From an uncultured Labrenzia sp. (GTDB lineage: Bacteria; Pseudomonadota; Alphaproteobacteria; Rhizobiales; Stappiaceae), in contig CALDSI010000479.1 of NCBI GenBank assembly GCA_937911395.1, forward strand, positions 1 to 48,286: a stretch of DNA of 48,286 nt, in the 5' to 3' direction. Positions 18,845 through 28,824 of this stretch are shown piece after piece. A program made the translations under genes and the position numbers. Under the pieces are notes generated by a model. It was not told where the DNA came from and did no database searches. It saw only the letters and a list, made by a program, of their open reading frames with translations. Position 1 is the first letter of the stretch, and each line of letters starts with the position of its first letter.

Positions 18845-19680
18845 TTTTCAGGTACCTCACGACGCCGTCCGGACTTAAGAAACGGTATGGCCAGACTGAA
18901 AGGTAAACTGTGCGCTTTCGGCGTGAGTTCGGGTCCAAGGCCGAGCTCCATGCCCTCGTGCCCCCGCTCAGGCTGCGGCACATATGTTCCGAAAACCCGA
19001 TCCCATACGGAAAGATTGAAACCGTAGTTCGAGTCTGTTTCGCGGCGCTTCACCGAATGATGAACCCGGTGCATGTCTGGCGTGACGATCAACACTCTCA
19101 AGATTCGGTCGAGCCATCCGGGGAGCGAGGCATTGGCATGATTGAAGAGTGCTGCGCCATTCAACACGATTTCAAAAACCAGCACCGCTTCCACCGGTCC
19201 GCCGAGCGCGACAATGACCGCACCTTTCCAGACGAACGAGAGAAGGATCTCAATCGGATGAAAGCGAAGGGCGGTCGAAACATCGACCTCGGCATCTGCA
19301 TGATGCATCCGGTGAATGCGCCAGAACAGCGGCACCTTGTGAGACGCCCAATGTTGAAACCAGACTGCAAGATCCAGAACAACGAAGGTCAGCAACCAGG
19401 CGACAACGCCCGACCAGCCGAGCCAGCCGAACAGGCCCCAGCCGTTGTCGAAGGCCAGCATCGCCAAACCAACACCACCTATTGGAAAGATGAACCGAAC
19501 CAAAGCTGCATCAAGAACGACGAGCGCCCAATTGGTCGGCCAGCGTTTGCTCCGCCCGAGTGGTTGCTCCCTCTTCGGCAATGCGAATTCAATAGCCGCC
19601 ATCAGGCCAAATATTCCGGCAAAACAGGCAAGCCGGATTGTGTTAGCATCCAGACCTTTCAGTAATTCAGCCGTCTCCAC
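18838..19680 (-). CDS. Sterol desaturase/fatty acid hydroxylase family membrane protein
   Basis: Di-iron membrane oxygenase of about 280 residues. Four or so hydrophobic segments precede and separate the histidine clusters HWASH, HRMHH and HRVHH, which are the metal ligands of the fatty acid hydroxylase superfamily (near residues 130-145 and 225-235 of the chosen product). The frame is open to 19911, but the GTG at 19680 has GAGG five bases upstream and gives a normal N-terminus (ETAELLKGLD); the extra 77 residues are serine/arginine-rich and unlike the family. It is divergent from the alpha/beta hydrolase. Members hydroxylate or desaturate lipids, sterols or carotenoids. Carotenoid-type substrates would fit a pigmented host, but this is inference. 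Confidence 0.85.
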   Translation of the reverse strand: METAELLKGLDANTIRLACFAGIFGLMAAIEFALPKREQPLGRSKRWPTNWALVVLDAALVRFIFPIGGVGLAMLAFDNGWGLFGWLGWSGVVAWLLTFVVLDLAVWFQHWASHKVPLFWRIHRMHHADAEVDVSTALRFHPIEILLSFVWKGAVIVALGGPVEAVLVFEIVLNGAALFNHANASLPGWLDRILRVLIVTPDMHRVHHSVKRRETDSNYGFNLSVWDRVFGTYVPQPERGHEGMELGLGPELTPKAHSLPFSLAIPFLKSGRRREVPENQ

Positions 19681-19780
19681 CTGCACCTCGTATCCCTGAC
19701 TTGCTTTCCTTGCCGAGCATATGTAGTGCACGGACAAGATTTCCAGCAATTCACATTCGCGCGGCACAGCAGACAAAACG

Positions 19781-20422
19781 ATGACTGATTTTCTTTGGAC
19801 CCGGCCGGACACAGACACCGTGGCAACACTTCTTCTGGCACATGGAGCCGGCGCACCGATGGATTCCACGTTTATGGAGAAGCTTGCAGGTGCGCTTGCC
19901 GAAAACAGCATCGCGAGTGCACGGTTCGAATTTGCTTACATGGCTGGCCGCAGAACTGGCGGCTCCAAGAAACCACCGCCGAAGGCCGACAAGCTGATCG
20001 GTGAGTTCCAAACTGCCCTGCAGAAGCTGATGAGTGAGGCAGAAGGCCCGCTTCTGGTGGGCGGGAAATCCATGGGCGGCCGGGTGGCTGCCATGTTATC
20101 CGGTGGCGGCTCCTTGCCCTCCCGGGTCAAGGGTGTCTGTTGTTTCGGTTATCCGTTCCATCCCACCGGTAAGCCGGATGCAGACTGGCGGCTTTCCCCT
20201 CTTCAGGAGGCAAAACGCCCGGTACTTATTCTGCAGGGTGATCGCGATCCCTTTGGCAATCAGGCGGAAATTGATGCCATCACTCTGCCCGCTTTTGTCA
20301 CGTTGCGCTATCTGGAAGACGGCAACCACGATTTTGGTCCGCGCGGCAAGTCACCTGCAACACTTGATGGCAACATCAACGCCGCCGCCCAAGCTGTAGC
20401 AGAGTTCGCAGTCCGGCTTTGA
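19781..20422 (+). CDS. Small alpha/beta hydrolase, KANL3/Tex30-like
   Basis: Cytosolic hydrolase of unknown substrate, 213 residues. The fold markers are visible: the early oxyanion segment LLAHGAGAPMDSTFM (residues about 18-32), the nucleophile elbow GGKSMGGRVAAM (about 91-102, serine in G-K-S-M-G), the aspartate in LILQGDRDPFG (about 150-160), and the histidine in EDGNHDFGPR (about 180-189). All three catalytic residues are therefore present. The start ATG at 19781 has no strong ribosome site. It is convergent with the RND permease gene, with 2 bases between the stop codons. Family members often sit in alphaproteobacterial genomes as single genes. Confidence 0.88.
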   Translation: MTDFLWTRPDTDTVATLLLAHGAGAPMDSTFMEKLAGALAENSIASARFEFAYMAGRRTGGSKKPPPKADKLIGEFQTALQKLMSEAEGPLLVGGKSMGGRVAAMLSGGGSLPSRVKGVCCFGYPFHPTGKPDADWRLSPLQEAKRPVLILQGDRDPFGNQAEIDAITLPAFVTLRYLEDGNHDFGPRGKSPATLDGNINAAAQAVAEFAVRL

Positions 20423-20424
20423 TA

Positions 20425-23400
20425 CTACTCGGCGGGCGTCAATCCCCGTCCGGGTCCATCTGATGGTGGCATAGGCCTATGACGCAGCTGGACAAGACCG
20501 GCGATATCGTCGCCAATCTTCAGGAGAGCCGGCACAAGCACCAAAACCAGCGCTGTCGCCGTCGCCAAACCGAACACGATCGTGATGGCCATGGGCAGCA
20601 GGAACTGTGCCTGCAGGCTGGTCTCAAACATCAGCGGCAACAGCCCGCCGATGGTGGTCATCGAGGTCAACAACACGGCCCGCAGACGATCGCAACTTGA
20701 ACTGATAGCAGCTGAATCCAAGTCCTCGCCACTCTTGCGCCGTTCCTCAAAACGGGCGACCAAAATGATCGAGTTGTTGACCAGGATCCCTGCAAGTCCC
20801 AGCAAACCGATGAGGCTGAGAATGGTGAGCTTAAAGCCCATCAGGTAGTGGCCGACAATTGCACCGACGATGCCAAACGGAATGATCGACATCACAACGA
20901 GAGGCCGGGAATAACTGCCGAAGATCGCTGCAAGGATGATGTAAATTCCGGCAATTGCCATGAGCACACCGGTCAGGAGCTCGGAGAACGCATTCGCCTG
21001 CTCCTCTGCCCTGCCCGCAAACGAATATTCCAGACCGTAGGTTCTGGCGAGATTGGGCAGGAAAGCTTCCTGAAGCTCGGCAATGATCTGGTTGTTCGAC
21101 GACACCGTGCTGTCGATGTCGGCGACCACGGAGACAACCGTTTTGCCGTCCCGGCGCAAGATCACCGAAAAGCCTTGAGCATCGGTCAGATTGACGACTT
21201 CTGTGAGCGGCACGAATTCACCGCCCGGTGTTCGCAATGACAACTGCCGAAGGGCGGCCGTGCCATCGACATCGACCTGCTGGCGAACCCGAACGGTCAC
21301 CTCTTCATCGCCTTCGGCAAACCTCCGGGCGATGTTGCCTTCGAATGCATTGCGGATTTGCCGGGCTGCGCTTTCCACCGTGAAACCAAGCGCCCGACCC
21401 CGTGGTGTTAGCTCAACCAGCAATTCCGGCTTGCCATAAGGCAAATCATCTTCAACGCCGCTGGTCCCCGGGAACGCAGACAGTTCCTGCTGCAGCTCTC
21501 GTGCCGCGGCCTTCAGATCCTGAAGCGATGCCCCGGTCAGACGGATATCCAGATCCCGCCCTGGAGGACCGCCGCGCCGTTCGGCAATCGCAACGCGGGA
21601 GATGCCCGGAATTTCAGGAACAGCTGATCGCCATGCGTTGACGATGGTCGGTGTCCTGACAGTTCGCTCCTCGGACCGGCTGAGCTGCACTGTGATGTTC
21701 GCGACATTGTCACCACGGTTGTTGCCCGCAACACCGAGCGTTGCGTAGGTCGCAACGACAAGGCTCGAACCAGCACCACCGGTGAGCTCCGCCTCCGCTT
21801 CTTTTAGGGCGTCCTCAATTTTGATGATCCCATCGATTGCCTGATCTTCCGGAATACCCGCATGAAAAAATATTGAGGCGGTCAGGTTTTCCGCTTCTGG
21901 CGAGGGAAAGAATGTGAAGCCCACCCGGCCACCACGGACCAGCCCCACAGCAAGCACCATGGCGGCGACCGCGACCGCGAAGGTGACATACCGCCAGTTT
22001 ACAGCGACTTTCACAAAGGCATGGAACGGATAGTCCCGGACCCAGTTGAAGCCAGCGTCAAATCCGCGGCGGAACCAGCTTGGCTGGCTGCTGTGGCGGG
22101 ACCCTGCCCGTGACCGGCGCATGACACTCAGAAAGGCTTCAAATCCAACCGCCAGCGTAAAACAGACCGCGACAACAATCGCCTCGAACGGAACCAAACC
22201 GACGGTGTCCTTGAGGGCGCGTAAGGGATCATCGATCACATCCAGGAATGGGGGAACGGACATGTCCGGCTGGTTGACCAGCGCACTCAGGAACAGCGCC
22301 GGCGCCCCCGCAAGCAGAACGACGCGCCACCAGTTCCAGCGCGGCCGGCTGCCCAGGGCATGCGACAGGTGGCCCGGAAGGATCATGAAACATTCGATCA
22401 AGGATGCAATGACAACAGCGACCACAACCACGGGCAGCGTTCCCATTATTTGACCGAGCACATCACTGATCAGGAGGATCGGTATAAAGGCGGCAATGGT
22501 CGTCAGGCTTGCGGCAAAGATCGGCGCCAGCATCGTGCTTGCCCCGTTGACAGCCGCGTCTTCAGGACTGTCACCCATGGCTTGCCGGGTCGCCGTATGC
22601 TCGCCGACAACAATCGCATCATCAACAATCACACCAAGCATCATGATGAGGGCAAACATGGAGATCATGTTGATGCTCTCACCCATCAGCCACATGATTC
22701 CGAGCGTTGCCATCATGGCGACCGGAATGCCAGCTGCGACCCAAAGCGCAATCCGCGCGTTCAGGAACAAGAACAAAATCCCGACCACGAGCACGAGACC
22801 TGTCAGCCCGTTTTCAACCAGCAGGTTGATGCGCCCCTTTACGGCATCGGCCCGGACGTCGTATTTCAGGATTTCGAGCGACTGCGGCAGCTGAGGTGTG
22901 ATCTCAGCCAAATAGTCATCGACGATCTGCGCTGCCTTCAAAGTGTCGGTGGTCTCGGCTCGAAGAATGTCGAGTTCAATTGCGCGCGCGCCTTGCGAAA
23001 AACCCTGATTTTCGCTTTCGTCAAAATCCCGAACAACCGTGCCGATGTCCTCAACCTTGGTCTTTTCGCCGGAGGCAAAGGACTTCACCTCTACGCGGCC
23101 GACAGCCTCAGGAGACCGGTTCTCAGACAAGGCCCTGATCTGCCGTTCGACACCGCCGTCGAGATTGCCAGCAGGTAAATCAACCGTGTTTCCAGCAATC
23201 TGTGTGGCCACATCCGAGACGGTTAGATCCAGGCGGCGCAGTTCGCGTTCCGGTATTTCAACGAGATACTCTGGCGACCGGTACCCCTTGAGCTCAACCT
23301 TGTCGATGCCGCGGGCGAGCAGGTCATCGCGCATCTGCCGCGCAAAGACTTTCAGCGCCTGTTCCGGGAATGGACCGCGAAGGGCGAGCGTTGCGACCCC

Positions 23401-23823
23401 GTCTGAAAACGTTGTGGCAGAAACTTTTGGCGTTTCAGAATCAACTGGCAGCGTTGTCACTGAGGCGACGGCTTGTTCGACATCCGACAGAGCTTTTTGC
23501 ATGTCGGTGCCTTCGAAAAATTCCATCCGGACCGAGCCACTGCCCTCACGCCCATAGGACGTCAATTCCTTCATTCCATCGATGAACCTGAGTTCCGGTT
23601 CAATGACTTCAAGAATGTTTGTAGAGACATCTTCAGCACTGGCGCCCGGCCAGGATACTGAAACAGAAATATTGTCGATTTTGACGGTCGGAAAAAATTG
23701 CGTATTCAGCTTCGCAAGGCCGTATGCGCCAAAAAGCACCATGATTGCCATGATCAGATTGGCTGCATTCGGGTGCCGCACCAGAACTTCCATAATGCCG
23801 CGGGGTTCCATTGGGCGTGCCAT
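20425..23823 (-). CDS. RND multidrug-efflux-type permease
   Basis: Inner-membrane proton-driven pump of 1132 residues, slightly longer than AcrB-type proteins (about 1040). It shows the RND plan: a first helix (LIMAIMVLFGAYGLAKL), a large periplasmic loop, the TM4 proton-relay segment MMLGVIVDDAIVVGEH with paired aspartates (near 400), a long cytoplasmic insert around residues 480-590, the second loop, and TM10-12 ending near 1110. The start ATG at 23823 follows GGGGGAC. It is 11 bases downstream of the adaptor gene, so they form one operon. An outer-membrane channel gene is not present. The divergence from classic HAE1 pumps leaves the substrate open: drugs, lipids or other amphiphiles. Confidence 0.93.
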   Translation of the reverse strand: MARPMEPRGIMEVLVRHPNAANLIMAIMVLFGAYGLAKLNTQFFPTVKIDNISVSVSWPGASAEDVSTNILEVIEPELRFIDGMKELTSYGREGSGSVRMEFFEGTDMQKALSDVEQAVASVTTLPVDSETPKVSATTFSDGVATLALRGPFPEQALKVFARQMRDDLLARGIDKVELKGYRSPEYLVEIPERELRRLDLTVSDVATQIAGNTVDLPAGNLDGGVERQIRALSENRSPEAVGRVEVKSFASGEKTKVEDIGTVVRDFDESENQGFSQGARAIELDILRAETTDTLKAAQIVDDYLAEITPQLPQSLEILKYDVRADAVKGRINLLVENGLTGLVLVVGILFLFLNARIALWVAAGIPVAMMATLGIMWLMGESINMISMFALIMMLGVIVDDAIVVGEHTATRQAMGDSPEDAAVNGASTMLAPIFAASLTTIAAFIPILLISDVLGQIMGTLPVVVVAVVIASLIECFMILPGHLSHALGSRPRWNWWRVVLLAGAPALFLSALVNQPDMSVPPFLDVIDDPLRALKDTVGLVPFEAIVVAVCFTLAVGFEAFLSVMRRSRAGSRHSSQPSWFRRGFDAGFNWVRDYPFHAFVKVAVNWRYVTFAVAVAAMVLAVGLVRGGRVGFTFFPSPEAENLTASIFFHAGIPEDQAIDGIIKIEDALKEAEAELTGGAGSSLVVATYATLGVAGNNRGDNVANITVQLSRSEERTVRTPTIVNAWRSAVPEIPGISRVAIAERRGGPPGRDLDIRLTGASLQDLKAAARELQQELSAFPGTSGVEDDLPYGKPELLVELTPRGRALGFTVESAARQIRNAFEGNIARRFAEGDEEVTVRVRQQVDVDGTAALRQLSLRTPGGEFVPLTEVVNLTDAQGFSVILRRDGKTVVSVVADIDSTVSSNNQIIAELQEAFLPNLARTYGLEYSFAGRAEEQANAFSELLTGVLMAIAGIYIILAAIFGSYSRPLVVMSIIPFGIVGAIVGHYLMGFKLTILSLIGLLGLAGILVNNSIILVARFEERRKSGEDLDSAAISSSCDRLRAVLLTSMTTIGGLLPLMFETSLQAQFLLPMAITIVFGLATATALVLVLVPALLKIGDDIAGLVQLRHRPMPPSDGPGRGLTPAE

Positions 23824-23834
23824 GTCGTCCCCCT

Positions 23835-25244
23835 TTACTGCGCGACCAAAGCAGAATGATCTGCAGGCTCAGCAGCTTGGTTCGCCGCTGGTTTTTCAGC
23901 GTTCACATCGCCGACCAGCAGTCCTTCGCCAGCTTCCGGGATACGCGTCACCAACAAGGTTTCACCAGAATTCAGGTCACCGCGCACGAGGATGAAACCG
24001 TCGTCAATTGCAAGTGCGTTCACTAGCCTGGCCTGAAGGCGATTGTCTTCAACGACATAGACAGTCCCCTGGCCGTAGTAGGCTGTTTCCGGAATGCGGA
24101 AGCTATTGGCGTAGGTTCTGTCCGGAACCGCCACTTCGACGAAGGCGCCAGGACGCAGCGGAACTGCCGCTCCCGATGCATCAATGCGCGCTATCAGATC
24201 AACACCGCCCCGGTCACTTGCGACATCCGCTCCAATTCGCGTGACTGTGGCAGGATACGTGACAGGTTGATCCCCAAGATTCCAGATCACGTCGACCGGC
24301 CGCCCGACAACCGTACCGCTGTCTTCGAGCAAGCGTCCATACTGGTTGTCCGACAGAGTTAGCCGGACTTCGAACTCACTGCTGTCATAGAGTGACACGA
24401 TTGCATCGTTTACGCTGATGAGACGTCCCGGCTCGGCTGCAGAGGAACGTACGATTGCATCGAACGGCGCCGTAAGAACGGTGTTCTCCAACTGGCGCTG
24501 AGCGTTTTCAAGGCGCCATTCCAGGCGCTCGACAGTGGCTTTTTGCTGGACGACCTTTGCCTCTTCCAAAGCCAGCGTGTTTTCGGACCGTTCAACGCTT
24601 TGCTGGCGCTGAGACACGATCAGCTTGCGGTCGTCAACCGTTCGCTCTGTTGCCGCACCGCGTCCGAGAAGCTCCTCCGCCCGCTCCAGATCACGTTGAG
24701 CAAACTCCAGCTGTTCGCCGGCACGAACGAGATTGGCCTTTTCAAGCGCAACACGGCCCTCGTTTTCCACGAGTGCGGCTTGCGCTTCAGCTAGGTTGGC
24801 ACGGGCTTCGGTCACGGCCCCTTCGTAGTCGAAGCGGTCAATCACAACCAGGGTATCGCCGCGCTCGACTTTGCCGCCTGCCTTCAAGTCAGGATGAACT
24901 TCGACAATCTCACCGCCAACCAGCGCCCGTAAATCGACTTCCCGGCCAGCCTGGGTCTGGCCGTAAACAGAGATCAGGGGCGCATAATCGCCTTGTTGGA
25001 CGGTAGAGGTTTCAACCGCGTAACTTTTTTCCTGAACGGGACGCTTTGGCACATCAGGGCGGGTTGCGATGAGCTGGTTCATGCCCTTGAAGGCACCAAA
25101 AAGAATGGCAAACGCCAGTGCCGTTTGAAGCAACGCTTTCAGAACCAGCTTGGTGCGCTCCATCGGTGTCCTTGTCTGGCCTGCGGGCGGAAGGACTTCG
25201 GGACTTGGCGGCTTGCCGGTTTCCGGTTCAACGGACTGCAACAT
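23835..25244 (-). CDS. RND periplasmic adaptor (membrane fusion protein)
   Basis: Links the RND permease to an outer-membrane channel. It is 469 residues long with one N-terminal transmembrane anchor (LVLKALLQTALAFAILFGAF, about 33-52). Next comes the split lipoyl/barrel-sandwich domain (ALVGGEIVEVHPDLKAGGKVERGDTLVVID), then a long alpha-helical hairpin of about 110 residues rich in E, A, R and Q (coiled coil), the second lipoyl half (VLTAPFDAIVRSSAAEPGRLI) and beta-barrel domains. ATG at 25244 is preferred over the TTG two codons upstream because GAGAAAG then lies 9 bases away. It is the first gene of a two-gene operon; a three-half-site operator candidate lies about 130 bases upstream. Confidence 0.92.
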   Translation of the reverse strand: MLQSVEPETGKPPSPEVLPPAGQTRTPMERTKLVLKALLQTALAFAILFGAFKGMNQLIATRPDVPKRPVQEKSYAVETSTVQQGDYAPLISVYGQTQAGREVDLRALVGGEIVEVHPDLKAGGKVERGDTLVVIDRFDYEGAVTEARANLAEAQAALVENEGRVALEKANLVRAGEQLEFAQRDLERAEELLGRGAATERTVDDRKLIVSQRQQSVERSENTLALEEAKVVQQKATVERLEWRLENAQRQLENTVLTAPFDAIVRSSAAEPGRLISVNDAIVSLYDSSEFEVRLTLSDNQYGRLLEDSGTVVGRPVDVIWNLGDQPVTYPATVTRIGADVASDRGGVDLIARIDASGAAVPLRPGAFVEVAVPDRTYANSFRIPETAYYGQGTVYVVEDNRLQARLVNALAIDDGFILVRGDLNSGETLLVTRIPEAGEGLLVGDVNAEKPAANQAAEPADHSALVAQ

Positions 25245-25373
25245 ACTCAAGCTTTCTCACAGGTGCGAATGCAACGGCTCTAGACTATACGCGAACCGTG
25301 GGCATAAGATTACTTTGCACCGCAAAAAATCAAGGTTTTCAGCGCAGAAACGCGTCCATCAGGACGGAATTCG

Positions 25374-25399
25374 TGTATCCAAATGTATCAACGGATACA
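25374..25399. promoter_or_regulatory. Three-half-site operator upstream of the efflux operon
   Basis: TGTATC (25374-25379), TGTATC (25384-25389) and GATACA (25394-25399) lie exactly 10 bases apart, so all three face the same side of the helix. The last two form the palindrome TGTATC-N4-GATACA. The site is 130-155 bases before the adaptor start and reads like the target of a TetR-family repressor of an RND pump. No such regulator gene is nearby, so it would act from elsewhere. Confidence 0.5.
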
Positions 25400-25401
25400 G
25401 T

Positions 25402-25429
25402 CTACAGGCCGGATGTCACCAGCCTGTAG
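25402..25429 (-). terminator. Stem-loop just after hslO
   Basis: CTACAGGC-N12-GCCTGTAG, a perfect 8-base stem, begins 7 bases after the hslO stop codon. There is no T run after it on the minus strand, so it is at best a weak or Rho-assisted terminator or a 3'-end stabilising hairpin. It could alternatively be part of the efflux promoter region. Confidence 0.4.
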
Positions 25430-25436
25430 TGTGTTC

Positions 25437-26411
25437 TCAGCGGTCAAATTCGTAAGTGGTGCTGCAGAATTCGCATGTCACAACGATCTTGCCATCGACT
25501 GTGACTTCTTTCACTTCGTCCGCGCTAAAGTTTGCCAAAACATTGGCAACTTTGTCGCGCGAGCAACGGCATTTGTCGGCAATCGGCTGAGCATCGAAAA
25601 GCCGGACGCCGCGCTCATGAAACAACCGATATAACAGTGTTTCTACGCTGACTTCAGGGTCTGTCAGTTCGACATCCTGGACCGTGTCGACAAGTGCCTT
25701 GGCCTCGACCCAGGCATCGTCTTCGTCAATCTCGTGACGCACGGTTCCCGCCGGCGCGTCACCCGGATCAATGTCCGCCTGACGCATCCGTTCTGGCGCT
25801 TCAGGCAGGAACTGGATGAGCAAGCCACCGCCGGTCCAGGATTTGACCGGCGCGTCTCCGTCCTGCCGGGTATAGAGTTCACCGACAGCCAAACGAACTT
25901 CGGTCGGGATCTGCTCAGATCGCTCGAAGTATCGGCGCGCGACTTCCTCTAAAGAGATACCATTCAGCTCAACCAAACCCTGGTAGCGCTGCATGTGCTT
26001 GCCTTGATCAATGGTCATCGCCAGATGTCCATGCCCGAGCAGCGCCTCTGGCGTCGCGGCACCGGCATCGATCAAACCGGCAACACGTTCTGCGTCGAAC
26101 GTTGCGCAAGCGCGGATCGCGTCCGGCGTTTCGAAATCAACCACCAGCATCGAAACCGGACCATGTGTCTGGGTCTGGAGCGTAAACCGCCCGTCGAATT
26201 TCAGTGACGTTCCGAGCAGGCTTGTCAGGACGATGGCTTCCGCCAGAAGCCGGGATACCGGCTCCGGATAATCATGGCGTCCAAGAATTTTCTCAAGGAT
26301 GGGGCCAAGCGCAACACTGCGCCCGCGAACATCCAGTCCTTCCACGGCAAAGGGCCGGACAGCGTCCAGCCCCGCGGGCTTGATGCCCAGTTCTTCCAAA
26401 TTTAATGCCAC
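25437..26411 (-). CDS. hslO: Redox-regulated chaperone Hsp33
   Basis: Cytosolic holdase activated by oxidation. At 324 residues it has the usual alphaproteobacterial length. The N-terminal substrate-binding domain (LVVDFETPDAIRACATFDAE; GHGHLAMTIDQGKHMQRYQGLVELNG) leads to a linker and the C-terminal zinc module with KCRCS and CEFC, the C-x-C and C-x-x-C pairs whose four cysteines bind zinc in the reduced form. The start is GTG at 26411. It is downstream of argF by 12 bases on the same strand and probably in the argD-argF-hslO operon, an order widespread in Rhizobiales. Confidence 0.95.
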   Translation of the reverse strand: MALNLEELGIKPAGLDAVRPFAVEGLDVRGRSVALGPILEKILGRHDYPEPVSRLLAEAIVLTSLLGTSLKFDGRFTLQTQTHGPVSMLVVDFETPDAIRACATFDAERVAGLIDAGAATPEALLGHGHLAMTIDQGKHMQRYQGLVELNGISLEEVARRYFERSEQIPTEVRLAVGELYTRQDGDAPVKSWTGGGLLIQFLPEAPERMRQADIDPGDAPAGTVRHEIDEDDAWVEAKALVDTVQDVELTDPEVSVETLLYRLFHERGVRLFDAQPIADKCRCSRDKVANVLANFSADEVKEVTVDGKIVVTCEFCSTTYEFDR

Positions 26412-26423
26412 TTTGGCTACGCC

Positions 26424-27353
26424 TTAAGCTGCGCCGAAACACCAGGCCAAAATGCCCTTTTGAGCATGGAGCCGGTTTTCGGCTTCGTCAAACACGACAG
26501 AGTTGGGACCGTCCATGACCTCGTTGGTGACTTCCTCGCCGCGGTGTGCCGGAAGGCAATGCATAAACAATGCATCACCATTTGCCTCCGCCATCAGACG
26601 TTCATTTACCTGATAGGCACTCAGCAGATTGTGACGGCTTTCAGCATCGTCGTCGCCCATTGACACCCAGCAATCGGTGACGACACAGTCGGTCCCTTTG
26701 ACAGCCTCATATGGGTCGTCGGTGACCAGAATGGAACCACCCTTGGCACGGGCGGTCTCAATCAGATCCGGAGGTGGAGCCAGTTCGGCCGGGGTCGCGA
26801 TGCGCAGCTCGAAATCCAGACGCGGTGCAGCGTGAACCCAGGACGCCAGAACATTGTTGCTGTCGCCGGTCCAGGCAATGCTGCGCCCGGAGATGCCGCC
26901 GCGATGCTCTTCGAAGGTCATGATGTCTGCCATGATCTGGCATGGGTGCGAGATCTTGGTCAGGCCATTGATCACCGGAATGGTCGCGTTTTCAGCCAGT
27001 TCATTGAGGGCTTCGTGATCCAGGATCCGGATCATGACGCCGTCGACGAACCGGGACAGCACCTTCGCCGTGTCGGCGATGGTCTCGCCTCGGCCCAGCT
27101 GCATCTCCGCACCGGTCAGCATCAAGGTATCGCCGCCGAGTTCGCGCATTCCAACGTCAAAAGAAATGCGGGTCCGTGTCGATGGCTGTTCGAAAATCAT
27201 GGCCAGCACTTTGCCGGCGAGCAGCCCTTCCCCCCGGCGAACGCCGTTGCGGGATGCCTTGATCTTCTTTCCGGTTTCCAGAATAGCGCGCAGATCATCG
27301 CCCTCGAATTGGGTCAGATCCAGGAAGTTCTTGTATGCTCCGTTGGCGGTCAT
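26424..27353 (-). CDS. argF: Ornithine carbamoyltransferase
   Basis: Forms citrulline from ornithine and carbamoyl phosphate in arginine biosynthesis. At 309 residues it has normal length. The carbamoyl-phosphate motif STRTR lies in [15 protein letters not shown] (about 55-69), followed by HPCQIMAD (about 137-144) and the ornithine-site [11 protein letters not shown] (about 268-278); all key residues are present. The ATG at 27353 overlaps the argD stop by 3-4 bases (ATGA), so the two are coupled. Its partner genes ArgG and ArgH are not in the window. Confidence 0.97.
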   Translation of the reverse strand: MTANGAYKNFLDLTQFEGDDLRAILETGKKIKASRNGVRRGEGLLAGKVLAMIFEQPSTRTRISFDVGMRELGGDTLMLTGAEMQLGRGETIADTAKVLSRFVDGVMIRILDHEALNELAENATIPVINGLTKISHPCQIMADIMTFEEHRGGISGRSIAWTGDSNNVLASWVHAAPRLDFELRIATPAELAPPPDLIETARAKGGSILVTDDPYEAVKGTDCVVTDCWVSMGDDDAESRHNLLSAYQVNERLMAEANGDALFMHCLPAHRGEEVTNEVMDGPNSVVFDEAENRLHAQKGILAWCFGAA

Positions 27354-28549
27354 TCGGCCGCTCCTTCCAACAACTTTTTCTCAACGGCAACTGCGGCCTT
27401 CTCCAGCCGATCTACCGCATCGGAAATCTCTTCTTCCGAGATCGTCAGCGGCGGCAGGATCCGGACAACGTTGTCACCGGCCGGGACCGCAAGAATGCCC
27501 GCTTCGCGTGCGGCTGCGACATAGTCTCCCACCGGCGCGGTGCACTTGATGCCGAGCATCAGGCCATTGCCGCGGACAGCCTCAAACACTTTCGGGTGGC
27601 TATCGACCAGCCCGGAAAGCTTTTGCTTGAAGGAGAGGCCCTTCTTTTGAACCTCTTCCAGAAAACCATCTGCAAGGATGACGTCCAGAACCGCATTGCC
27701 AACAGCCATGGCGAGTGGATTGCCACCAAAGGTCGTGCCGTGGGTTCCAGGTGCCAGCGCGGATGCAACCTCTTCAGTCGCAAGACAAGCACCCATCGGG
27801 AACCCGCTGCCAATGCCCTTGGCAACGGCCATCAGATCCGGATCAACGCCAGTCCACTGATGCGCAAACATTTTTCCGGTCCGTCCGACACCCGTTTGGA
27901 TTTCGTCAAAGATCAGTAGAGCTCCGGTTTCATTACAAAGCTTTCGCAGAGCGCGCAGGAATTCGTAGTCGACTTCCCGAATGCCGCCCTCGCCTTGGAT
28001 GGGTTCGATCGCGATCGCTGCGGTTTGCGGACCAACCATGGCCTTCAAAGCGTCCAAGTCCCCGCTTGGCACCTGATCGAAGCCCGGAGCTTTCGGCCCG
28101 AAACCTTCCAGATATTTTGCCTGACCGCCTGCTGCAATCGTGCCGAGCGTCCGTCCATGGAAAGCACCTTCGAAGGTTACGATCTGATACCGGTCCGGCT
28201 CATTGCGATCATAGTGATACCGCCGGGCGCACTTGATCGCCGCTTCCATTGCTTCAGCGCCGGAATTCACGAACAGAACCTTGTCAGCAAATGTTGCATC
28301 GGAGAGGCGCTGCGCAAGCCGCGCGCCATCCGGCATCTGATGCAGATTGGAAATGTGCCAGAGCTTGGCCGCCTGGTCCTGAAGTGCCTGGACCAGGTGC
28401 GGATGAGCATGTCCAAGCGAGTTTACCGCGATCCCGGACCCGCAATCGAGAAATCGTCGGCCATCACTCGTTACAAGCCAGACACCTTCCCCATGATCGA
28501 ATGACAGGTTCGATCTTGCGTAGTTTCCAAAAAGCGCGGACGCAGACAT
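27350..28549 (-). CDS. argD: Acetylornithine aminotransferase
   Basis: PLP-dependent class III aminotransferase that makes N-acetylornithine from N-acetylglutamate semialdehyde, and often also serves lysine biosynthesis. At 399 residues it is typical. It shows [16 protein letters not shown] (about 94-109), [15 protein letters not shown] (about 213-227, with the cofactor aspartate) and the Schiff-base lysine in [15 protein letters not shown] (about 239-253). The start ATG at 28549 is preceded by an AAGGAGACTAAAGAGGT tract. It is the first gene of argD-argF-hslO. A hairpin about 95 bases upstream in its leader may be an attenuator. Confidence 0.96.
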   Translation of the reverse strand: MSASALFGNYARSNLSFDHGEGVWLVTSDGRRFLDCGSGIAVNSLGHAHPHLVQALQDQAAKLWHISNLHQMPDGARLAQRLSDATFADKVLFVNSGAEAMEAAIKCARRYHYDRNEPDRYQIVTFEGAFHGRTLGTIAAGGQAKYLEGFGPKAPGFDQVPSGDLDALKAMVGPQTAAIAIEPIQGEGGIREVDYEFLRALRKLCNETGALLIFDEIQTGVGRTGKMFAHQWTGVDPDLMAVAKGIGSGFPMGACLATEEVASALAPGTHGTTFGGNPLAMAVGNAVLDVILADGFLEEVQKKGLSFKQKLSGLVDSHPKVFEAVRGNGLMLGIKCTAPVGDYVAAAREAGILAVPAGDNVVRILPPLTISEEEISDAVDRLEKAAVAVEKKLLEGAAE

Positions 28550-28642
28550 ACCTCTTTAGTCTCCTTTGGCCGCCGGAAGCGCCACTGGTATCGGACCGTC
28601 AGGGCTCCGGGGCATCGCCTTTAAACAGGCCAAAAACGCAAT

Positions 28643-28663
28643 GTGCCGCCAAAGCGGCGGCAC
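28643..28663 (-). promoter_or_regulatory. Leader hairpin upstream of argD, possible attenuator
   Basis: On the minus strand GTGCCGCC-GCTTT-GGCGGCAC forms an 8-base GC-rich stem with a 5-base loop, followed by ATTGCG and then TTTTT. It lies 94 bases before the argD start. The T run is six bases away from the stem, so it is not a textbook terminator. No leader peptide rich in arginine codons was seen. Confidence 0.35.
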
Positions 28664-28824
28664 GTTGCAAGATCCTTATACACTGCCGAGGTCCCCGCCT
28701 GTCAATGGAAATGGCCGTTACCGGGGTTCGAGCTGTTTTATGTAAAAGTCTCAATGACCTCGCATCTGTTGGGGAAAAGTCCGTTCATCCCCAACTCACT
28801 GCAGCCTGACGGTTGCTTCATAAA

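Noticed and set aside
22360-23178. 272-codon open frame antisense to the RND permease
   Set aside because: Composition is rich in H, R, Q and N with no domain; it reads as the complement of helices in the permease.
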